From JAWLEV01 sp041685915 (GTDB lineage: Bacteria; Chloroflexota; Anaerolineae; UBA1429), in the NCBI GenBank assembly GCA_041685915.1, contig JAWLEV010000001.1:1-64000 (forward strand): a DNA stretch of 64,000 nucleotides, given 5' to 3'. Below the pieces are notes generated by a model. It searched no databases and was not told the DNA's origin. It worked only from the letters and a program-made list of their open reading frames with translations. The first letter of the stretch is position 1. Each line of letters begins with the position of its first letter. Below, piece after piece: positions 57,932 to 64,000 of this stretch. Position numbers and translations under genes: made by a program.

Positions 57932-59446
57932 ATGCGTCTGTCCATTCGACACAAGCTCCAGGCAACGGCAAGCATCATACTCTCCACGCTCCCTTCATGG
58001 CGAACCATAATCTCTCTCACCTTTCTGGTAGTCCTCATCTTGGCAGCCTCCCTTTACATCGCCACACGGCACACCATTGAGGTGGTGGTAAATGGCAGGG
58101 CGTTTTCCCACCGAACACATCAGAAATCACCGCAACGCGTTCTACGGGAGATGGGTTTCGTCGCCCGTGATGGGGATCACGTTTACTATCCCACAGAAGA
58201 AGAAATGCTGCAGGGAGAGCCCATCCGCGTCACCTGCGCTCGACAGGTGGTGCTGGTTCACGACGGCAGTATAACGGAGGTTCAGACACAAGCAGCGGAC
58301 GTGAATGACGCCCTTGTCGATCTGGACGTCCCCGTCTCCACTCACGATAGCTTGCTGCTAGAGGGGGGAACCTGCAACCGCGAGACGAAACTGCCTCCTC
58401 CCAAGCCCCCCAGACGAGGTGGCATCCGCTCATGGGTGGCGGCTGTTCGAGCCCCTATCAAACTGGCAGTCAAGCGAGCGGTTTCTCTACACGTCCAGGA
58501 TGGCTCCATCCCCCTGACCTTCCACACCACGGCGCGCACCGTGGGCGAAGCCCTTCTCGAACGCGATATTCCCATATACGAGGGGGATAGAGTGTTTCCC
58601 AGCCCCGACACCGAGATGACGCCAGATCTTACCGTCTTCATCGAGCGGGCCAAACCCATCGTCCTGGACGTGGGAGGCGCGGGGAGGATGCTCAGGACCC
58701 ACGCCGAAACGGTGGAAGAACTCTTGGCCTCAGAGGACATTACCCTGGCCTCAAAGGATTATGTGGAACCCTCCTCCGAGGCCGACGTCGTAGACGACAT
58801 GCGTGTGGCAGTCAACAGAGTCCGGGAGGAATACCACATCGAAGAGGTCCCCATCTCCTTCGAGACAGTCTGGGAACCGGACCCTGATATGAAGATCGAC
58901 CAGCGCAAAGTTGCCCATTGGGGCCAGGAGGGTGCCAAGAGGAGCCATGTCCTTGTTCGCTACGAAAATGGAAAAGAGACCGATCGCCAACAAGACAAAG
59001 AGCGAATTGCTCGCCCTCCCACAGACCGCACCATCAAGTACGGCACAAAGATCGTCGTGAAAGAGCTGGAGACGCCCCATGGTACCATAGAATACTGGCG
59101 CAAACTCCGCATGCTCGCCACTTCCTATAATGCGCCCACGGCCGGCAAGTCTCCAAGCCATCCCCTGTACGGCGTCACCCGCTTGGGAATGCGTGCGCAA
59201 AAGGGCCTTGTTGCCGTGGATCCCCGGGCTATAAACCTTCGCCAAGAGGTATACGTGCCTGACTATGGCGTCGGGCTGGCGGCCGACACAGGAGGGGCTA
59301 TCAAGTGGAGGCATATCGACCTCTGCTTCGACGATGACAACTTGGAATTGTGGTATCGGTGGGTGGATGTCTACGTCCTGACGCCAGTACCCCCAGAAAC
59401 AGAGATCACGTGGATTATTCCTGACTATCCCCAAGAAAGGGCCTAA
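57932..59446 (+). CDS. YabE-like protein: DUF348 repeats, G5 and 3D domains
   Basis: A 504-residue exported protein with AAGGAG upstream. A single membrane anchor lies at 25-46. DUF348-type repeats follow (about 48-90, 105-150, 185-230 and 245-285; e.g. IEVVVNGRAFSHRTHQKSPQRVLREMG and VSLHVQDGSIPLTFHTTARTVGEALLERDI). A G5 domain is at about 310-385 (EEVPISFETVWEPDPDMKIDQRKV). A C-terminal 3D domain is at 390-475 (RMLATSYNAPTAG, VAVDPRAINLRQEVYVPDYG, AADTGGAIKWRHIDLCF), whose three Asp match MltA-like lytic transglycosylases. It is a probable cell-wall resuscitation or transglycosylase protein. The neighbour rsmA repeats the yabE-ksgA order of Bacillus. Confidence 0.9.
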   Translation: MRLSIRHKLQATASIILSTLPSWRTIISLTFLVVLILAASLYIATRHTIEVVVNGRAFSHRTHQKSPQRVLREMGFVARDGDHVYYPTEEEMLQGEPIRVTCARQVVLVHDGSITEVQTQAADVNDALVDLDVPVSTHDSLLLEGGTCNRETKLPPPKPPRRGGIRSWVAAVRAPIKLAVKRAVSLHVQDGSIPLTFHTTARTVGEALLERDIPIYEGDRVFPSPDTEMTPDLTVFIERAKPIVLDVGGAGRMLRTHAETVEELLASEDITLASKDYVEPSSEADVVDDMRVAVNRVREEYHIEEVPISFETVWEPDPDMKIDQRKVAHWGQEGAKRSHVLVRYENGKETDRQQDKERIARPPTDRTIKYGTKIVVKELETPHGTIEYWRKLRMLATSYNAPTAGKSPSHPLYGVTRLGMRAQKGLVAVDPRAINLRQEVYVPDYGVGLAADTGGAIKWRHIDLCFDDDNLELWYRWVDVYVLTPVPPETEITWIIPDYPQERA

Positions 59447-59448
59447 CC

Positions 59449-60309
59449 TTGCACAACGCAAAGATCATGTCAATACTACGGCACCATGACATACACCCTT
59501 CTAAGGGCCTTGGCCAGAACTTTTTGGTGGACGAGGCCGTCTACGACGATATACTGGAGGCCAGCGATGTAAAAGCCTCTGATATCGTCCTGGAAGTTGG
59601 CCCCGGCATAGGCGTACTCACGCGGCGCCTGGCAGAAAAAGCCAGGTGCGTCGTCGCCGTCGAACTGGACCGCAAAATGATCTCCGTACTGAAGGACATC
59701 CTCAGGGACTATGATGCCATACACATTGTTCAGGGGGACATCCTGGAGGTGGACCCCGTGGCCGAGATCACGCAGGCTTTGGACAGATCCAGCACAAGTT
59801 CTTTACGCTACAAGGTGGTGGCCAATCCTCCCTATTATATTACGTCGGCATTGATCCGCCACCTCCTGACGGCACGTGTGCGTCCCATCCAGTTGACGCT
59901 GATGGTTCAGGCGGAGGTAGCAGAGCGAATCATCGCCAAGCCGGGCGATCTCAGCCTACTCGCCGTCAGCGTGCAATACTTTGGAGAACCAGAACTCTTT
60001 CGCCGCGTCCCCGCCAGCGCGTTCTACCCCAGCCCCGAGGTAAACTCGGCTATCCTCAACATCCACGTGTACGAGGACAAAAAAAGATCGAAAGAACAAA
60101 GAGAGGCCTTTTTCCGCACCGTGCGGGCTGGATTCGCCCACAGACGCAAACAGATTCACAATAGCCTTACTCACAACTTGCATATACCTCATGAGCGGGT
60201 AATACAAGCCCTGAAAGAAGCGGGGATCGATCCCAAAAGACGCCCTCAAAGCCTGGACATCGAGGAATGGGAAGTCCTGGTAGAGTCCTTGCCCCTTCAG
60301 GACAATTAG
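59449..60309 (+). CDS. rsmA: 16S rRNA (adenine1518/1519-N6)-dimethyltransferase
   Basis: A 286-residue enzyme dimethylating two adenines near the 3' end of 16S rRNA. TTG 59449 is preferred: AAAGGG lies upstream, and residues such as LRHHDIHPSKGLGQNFLVDE are needed; ATG 59467 is the alternative. The SAM motif is VLEVGPGIGVLTRRLAEKA, with VAVELDRKMI. The catalytic motif is VVANPPYYITSALI (NPPY). The C-terminal helical domain has FAHRRKQIHNSL. It is 2 nt after the YabE-like gene. Confidence 0.95.
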   Translation: MHNAKIMSILRHHDIHPSKGLGQNFLVDEAVYDDILEASDVKASDIVLEVGPGIGVLTRRLAEKARCVVAVELDRKMISVLKDILRDYDAIHIVQGDILEVDPVAEITQALDRSSTSSLRYKVVANPPYYITSALIRHLLTARVRPIQLTLMVQAEVAERIIAKPGDLSLLAVSVQYFGEPELFRRVPASAFYPSPEVNSAILNIHVYEDKKRSKEQREAFFRTVRAGFAHRRKQIHNSLTHNLHIPHERVIQALKEAGIDPKRRPQSLDIEEWEVLVESLPLQDN

Positions 60310-60386
60310 AACTCGTCAGCAGAGAAAAAGGCAACGACCACTACTATAGGCTGCGCTGACGCGATGACGATAAATCCGACACAAAT

Positions 60387-60415
60387 TTGTCTTCGTATAC
60401 AATCTGCACTATAAT
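60387..60415 (+). promoter_or_regulatory. Promoter of the VIT-family gene
   Basis: TTGTCT (60387-60392), 17 bp, TATAAT (60410-60415). It implies a 250-nt leader. Confidence 0.65.
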
Positions 60416-60670
60416 TATAGTGTACGATTTGTTATATAAAAGAGGAGTTCTCTACTGGAATGAGCGAACCTGACTCTTCGGATTCATCTGCTTTATGTCA
60501 TCATAAAGCTGCGAAAGGTCCTGGATCCAAGAGCAATTCTATTTTTTCTCCTTGCTTTTCTATATTCCCCCTTGTCAATCCTTTGACAGTGTCCGTCGAG
60601 AGGCGCATTCTTTGCCCACTCTTGTGTACCTTCCTTGAGAAGACAGACCAAGGTCTCAAGAGGAGGGCCT
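60416..60670 (+). other. Long leader of the VIT-family gene with an upstream open frame
   Basis: A 73-codon frame (ATG 60460 to TAG 60681) has GAGGAG 12 nt upstream and ends 11 nt inside the VIT gene. Its product (four Cys, several Ser) matches nothing that I recognise. It may be chance, a leader peptide, or part of a regulatory leader. No metal riboswitch motif was identified. The stretch 60310-60386 shows only a weak CGTCAGC/GCTGACG pair. Confidence 0.25.
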
Positions 60671-61321
60671 ATGGCGCTTAGAGAAAGAAAAACGACGGAT
60701 AATGGAAACGGCTCAAAGAACGGTCTCACACAGAAACTCGATCTCATCTCCGAGTACCGAGAATTGTCGAATGTCGACGAGATTGCACGTCGCGCCCTTT
60801 CCAACAACGCCTTTGACGGTATCCTGACCATCCTTGGCGTCGTCATGGGCGCCTATGTAGCGGGAGTCAAAGATCCAAGCGTCGTGCTCTATACGGGAAT
60901 ATCGACCTGCGTGGCTATAGGCATATCCGGCGCCTGGGGCCGTTACTTTGGCGAATCCGCGGAGCGCAAGAACGAGATGCAGCAACTGGGCCAGGCCATG
61001 CTACTAGACCTCAACCAGATGGCGCAGACGAAACAGGCGCGGGCGGCTCGGTTCGCCGTCCTGGTAGTCTCTGCCGTCGACGGTCTGTCCCCTCTGGCCG
61101 CCGGGTTGATCACCGTGCTCCCTTTTTTCTTTGCGGATTTATTTCCGAATATCACGTACGTCTATGCCGGATCCCTCATAATGGCCTTCATAAGCCTCTT
61201 TGCCCTGGGCACTTTCCTCGCCAATCTGGCCAAAGAAAACCTCATTCGTGGCGGTTTGCGCCTGGTTATGGCCGGCGTTGTGTCCGTACTCTTTAGCTTT
61301 CTGCTGAACGGCTCCACATAG
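60671..61321 (+). CDS. VIT1/CCC1-family membrane transporter
   Basis: A 216-residue multi-pass protein from ATG 60671, with GAGGAGGG upstream. The first helix has NAFDGILTILGVVMGAYVAG, matching the Asp-Gly-x-x-Thr helix of vacuolar-iron-transporter relatives. The following part (VAIGISGAWGRYFGESAERKNEMQQLGQAM) carries the charged, partly helical cytoplasmic segment that binds metal in VIT1. The last three hydrophobic segments span 135-215. The family exports Fe2+ or Mn2+ from the cytoplasm. The metal here is not known. It is divided from rsmA by 361 nt with its own promoter. Confidence 0.82.
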   Translation: MALRERKTTDNGNGSKNGLTQKLDLISEYRELSNVDEIARRALSNNAFDGILTILGVVMGAYVAGVKDPSVVLYTGISTCVAIGISGAWGRYFGESAERKNEMQQLGQAMLLDLNQMAQTKQARAARFAVLVVSAVDGLSPLAAGLITVLPFFFADLFPNITYVYAGSLIMAFISLFALGTFLANLAKENLIRGGLRLVMAGVVSVLFSFLLNGST

Positions 61322-61563
61322 GCGACAGACACAGGTTGTGCCCAATAGCGAACTGTATTAAACTTGCCTCGACACGCTGTCCTAATGGGGACACGCGTTA
61401 CCATCGAACACTAGACAGCTATTGCTCAAGGGATTACAGTGGCAGGTTTACCAAACCTCGCTGAAATGCATCTTTGGATCCTCTGAAAGAAAAGCTTTCA
61501 GTGGATAGAGGCTACTATATATCGAGCGGGCTCATAAAGGCTCACAAGAAAACGGGAGACATC

Positions 61564-63306
61564 ATGAATGAAATCCTAAAAGCGCTGCAAGACATGGAAT
61601 CCCCAACCTGGTTTCGATTGGGAGACTGCAGGTCCACCTTTGAAACGGCTCTGAAAGAGGCAGATGAGGCAAACGCCGCGCGCCGGCTGTGGGGCCGAGA
61701 GGGCAGTTTGTGGAGCGAGGATGAATGGACGGCCTCCAACATCGAGGAAAGGCTGGGCTGGCTGGATCTGCCCCAATCCATGCGTATCGAGATCCCTCGC
61801 TTGAAAGCCCTGGCCTCAGAGATCCGTGCCGCAGATATCGAGCACGTCATCCTGCTGGGGATGGGCGGCAGCAGCCTTGCTCCAGAAGTGATGAGCCATA
61901 TTCTTGGAAATGGCACCGATTATCCCCGTCTCACAATCCTGGATAGCACAGATCCCTCGCAGATTCGTCACGCCACGCAGGATATCCCCTTGGCACAAAC
62001 CGTATTCCTGGTGGCCTCCAAGTCCGGGACGACCGCAGAGACCCGAAACCTGTACATATATTTCAAGCACGCCATGCGCAAAGAGGTGGGCGAGGAGCAA
62101 TGGAGCAACCATTTCATCGCCATTACTGATCCTGGCACCCCCCTCGAAGAGTTGGCCAGGAGAAACGACTTTCGCACAGTCTACCTGAATCCCACGGATA
62201 TCGGTGGTCGCTACTCGGCCCTTTCGTTCTACGGGCTCGTCCCTGCAAGTCTTGTCGGCGTCGATCTGGATGAGCTTTTGCGCCAGGCCAAGGAGATGGC
62301 CTGGGCATGTCGGGCCGGCGTCTCCGCCGAGAACAGCCCTGGTCTGGTATTGGGCGCCATCATGGGCGGACTGGCGCGACACTCGGAACCCCATGATAAG
62401 CTCACCATCATCACCTCTCCTCAACTATCATCCTTTGGCGCCTGGGCAGAGCAGTTGCTTGCCGAAAGCACAGGCAAAGAGGGCACGGGTATCCTTCCCA
62501 TCGACCAAGAACCTCCGAGGCCAGCCAAGGCATACAGCCATGACAGGCTACTTGTCTATGTGCGCCTGGCCACCGACGACAACGAGGAGAATGATAAGAG
62601 GGTAGCAGAACTAACCAAGGAGGGCCACCCCGTCGTCGTTCTACACCTACCCGACATCTACAAACTGGGGGCCGAGTTCTTTCGTTGGGAGTTTGCGACG
62701 GCCATAGCGGGGTATCTCTTGGACATCAACCCCTTTAACCAACCGAATGTAGAGGCGGCCAAGACACAGGCGCGTAACGCGCTGGCCCAGTACGAGGAAA
62801 GCGGAACGTTGCCAAAAGTCTCCCCCATTCTCGAAGAAGAGGGATTCAGAGTATATGGTCCCGAAACCGAACCCTCCCAGGATGTGACCTCATATCTAGC
62901 AGCCCTCTTCGACAGCGCCAAAGCCGAGGACTATATCGCCATACTGGCCTACATCGAACGTAACGAGGAACACTACGATATCCTGCAGAAGATGCGCCAT
63001 CTCCTTGGACAAGAGACGGGATTGGCAACGACCGTGGGCTTTGGTCCCCGTTATCTGCACAGCACAGGGCAATTGCACAAAGGAGGGAAGAACAACGGCC
63101 TCTTTTTACAGATAACGCATACGACAAAGGATGACCTCCCCATCCCTCAAAAAGAGTACACCTTTGACATCCTCAAAAGGGCCCAAGCCCTGGGGGATCT
63201 GGAGGCCTTGAGAGAGGCAGATCGCCGCGCCATCCGCGTCCACATCGATCAGCCCCTGATAAAGGGACTGATCGAGTTGACCGACAGGATGCAAAAGGCT
63301 TTATAG
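61564..63306 (+). CDS. pgi: Glucose-6-phosphate isomerase, long form of the transaldolase-fusion type
   Basis: A 580-residue protein from ATG 61564, with GGGAGA 4-9 nt upstream; the frame is open 30 codons further. SIS-type motifs are VILLGMGGSSLAPEVM, VASKSGTTAETRNLYIYF, DIGGRYSALSFYGLVPASLVGVD (signature), and LAESTGKEGTGILPI with the C-terminal GLFLQITHTTKDDLPIPQ. The sequence resembles the isomerase half of the bifunctional Tal-Pgi proteins rather than ordinary Pgi. No transaldolase domain precedes it: 61322-61563 has no such reading frame. It converts glucose-6-phosphate and fructose-6-phosphate. It converges with the next gene with 2 nt between stops. Confidence 0.9.
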   Translation: MNEILKALQDMESPTWFRLGDCRSTFETALKEADEANAARRLWGREGSLWSEDEWTASNIEERLGWLDLPQSMRIEIPRLKALASEIRAADIEHVILLGMGGSSLAPEVMSHILGNGTDYPRLTILDSTDPSQIRHATQDIPLAQTVFLVASKSGTTAETRNLYIYFKHAMRKEVGEEQWSNHFIAITDPGTPLEELARRNDFRTVYLNPTDIGGRYSALSFYGLVPASLVGVDLDELLRQAKEMAWACRAGVSAENSPGLVLGAIMGGLARHSEPHDKLTIITSPQLSSFGAWAEQLLAESTGKEGTGILPIDQEPPRPAKAYSHDRLLVYVRLATDDNEENDKRVAELTKEGHPVVVLHLPDIYKLGAEFFRWEFATAIAGYLLDINPFNQPNVEAAKTQARNALAQYEESGTLPKVSPILEEEGFRVYGPETEPSQDVTSYLAALFDSAKAEDYIAILAYIERNEEHYDILQKMRHLLGQETGLATTVGFGPRYLHSTGQLHKGGKNNGLFLQITHTTKDDLPIPQKEYTFDILKRAQALGDLEALREADRRAIRVHIDQPLIKGLIELTDRMQKAL

Positions 63307-63308
63307 CC

Positions 63309-64000
63309 TCAGGTACCCTGGGTCCGAGCGCTCTGCTTTCTGAGCAGCACCACATATCCGATGATCACCATCAACACGGTAATGAGGAGGGCAAAGACGC
63401 CATAGTCGCGTCTCTGCTCCTCTTTTTCTGCAGCGGGGACGGGTGTGGCACGGTTCTGAGCCACAGAGGTGGCGATGCGCATCGCCACCCTGTCTGGCGT
63501 ACCCGCCGGCTCGGATGCCAAATCGCTTACACCTTCCGGCGATTCCTTTGCATTCTGATCCTGTAGCAGAGGGGGACGCGGTGTCCTGGAGGGGATCTCT
63601 TTCACATCTTCCTCAGAATGATTCTCGTGAAAGGTGGGGGTGACCGTGAGCGCTTCCGATAAAGGAGCACATAGCGTGGGAAAACTCATATCTGGCGGCT
63701 GCCTCTGCCCCTTGCCCCAAATCCACACGTCCATGTCACCATCTTCCACGGCGCGGTTGCTGGCGCCAAGCCCCGAGTAAACCCATCCGCCATCCTCCCA
63801 ATACCAATAGCGCCACGAGATATCGTCCGCTCTGCAGAAACAGTTCTCAGCGGGATAGTCGCACCCCAGATCCTCGATCTTGCAAACGGCAAAGCCCAAA
63901 CCTCCACCATAATCCTTGACCACAACCGACAAACCCGCTCGCTCCAGCAGCTCGTAACCCGTCAACTCTCCCTCAAAGGCCACACATTCTGTAAAGATAT
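63309..64000 (-). CDS. Surface protein with Cys/Trp-rich domain and C-terminal anchor, 5' partial
   Basis: The frame is still open at the window end, so the N-terminus is missing; 230 residues are visible. The first 90 form a domain of the transcobalamin-C/DUF4430-like type: GELTGYELLERAGLSVVV, CKIEDLGC, ENCFC, WRYWYWEDGGWVYSGLGASNRAV and DGDMDVWIWG. The Cys residues could make disulfides. A disordered Ser/Pro/Glu linker (about 110-190) leads to a single membrane span (VFALLITVLMVIIGYVVLL) and a short basic tail, so the protein is wall-facing and anchored at its C-terminus. In other genomes this domain often accompanies metal or cobalamin uptake systems; that link is from memory. Confidence 0.7.
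   Translation of the reverse strand, partial: IFTECVAFEGELTGYELLERAGLSVVVKDYGGGLGFAVCKIEDLGCDYPAENCFCRADDISWRYWYWEDGGWVYSGLGASNRAVEDGDMDVWIWGKGQRQPPDMSFPTLCAPLSEALTVTPTFHENHSEEDVKEIPSRTPRPPLLQDQNAKESPEGVSDLASEPAGTPDRVAMRIATSVAQNRATPVPAAEKEEQRRDYGVFALLITVLMVIIGYVVLLRKQSARTQGT

Overview
The window looks like a bacterial chromosome from the Chloroflexota, most likely an Anaerolineae-type lineage recovered as a draft or metagenome scaffold. Lineage is inferred from gene content, not from a phylogeny. Supporting traits are Thr/Pro-rich linkers in surface proteins, a long glucose-6-phosphate isomerase of the kind found in transaldolase-isomerase fusions, a large SRP RNA with a Gram-positive-like Alu domain, a GAAC-N4-GTTC SOS box, and promoters that fit TTGACA/17 bp/TATAAT well. 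A run of 100 N inside one gene shows that this is a scaffold. No insertion sequence, prophage or CRISPR array was seen.

Layout. 1-3.2 kb: the tail of a secreted protein, a Phd/VapC-type toxin-antitoxin pair, tRNA-Pro(GGG), and a membrane-anchored arrestin-fold protein. 3.3-10.6 kb: a co-directional block ffh-rpsP-KH protein-rimM-dprA-manC-cinA-TPR protein. 10.7-19 kb: LysM/Gmad2 surface protein, sugar isomerase-like protein, PHP protein, CpXC repeat protein, metallo-beta-lactamase-fold protein, AlaX editing protein, lactonase and hydroxyacid dehydrogenase. 19.3-22.3 kb: an operon of macro-domain protein, NAD synthetase and an MsrA whose catalytic cysteine codon is TGA. 22.4-25.7 kb: pyrG, tRNA-Glu(CTC) and pyrimidine-nucleoside phosphorylase. 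25.7-31.6 kb, minus strand: split transketolase, then dnaX-ybaB-recR-glycosyltransferase. 31.8-39.6 kb: tpiA, a membrane HExxH protein, sulfatase, Gfo/Idh oxidoreductase, amidohydrolase, and a SIS/PfkB pair. 39.6-44.9 kb: murA, mreB, trmD, M23 peptidase and adenosine-specific kinase. 44.9-50.4 kb: M20 hydrolase, GH1 glucosidase, cyclopropane-fatty-acid synthase (interrupted by the gap) and manA. 50.5-54.8 kb: a eukaryote-type topoisomerase IB divergent from an SOS-boxed FtsK-like ATPase. 54.9-64 kb: enolase-superfamily dehydratase, tRNA-Ser(GGA), SRP RNA, flavoprotein, YabE-like protein, rsmA, VIT-family transporter, glucose-6-phosphate isomerase, and a partial surface protein.

How the genes fit together. 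ffh and ffs (53 kb apart) supply the SRP. manC and manA supply GDP-mannose. tpiA, pgi, split transketolase, GH1, SIS/PfkB, lactonase and the enolase-family dehydratase point to sugar-based heterotrophy. murA, mreB, the M23 peptidase and the LysM and 3D-domain proteins point to a peptidoglycan wall.

The two strongest unusual items are (1) a probable membrane-anchored, cysteine-free selenoprotein MsrA with a candidate bacterial SECIS hairpin 20 nt after the UGA, and (2) a full-length eukaryotic-type topoisomerase IB with all five catalytic residues and an extra C-terminal GNAT-like domain, divergent from a gene under a consensus promoter with a LexA-type operator.
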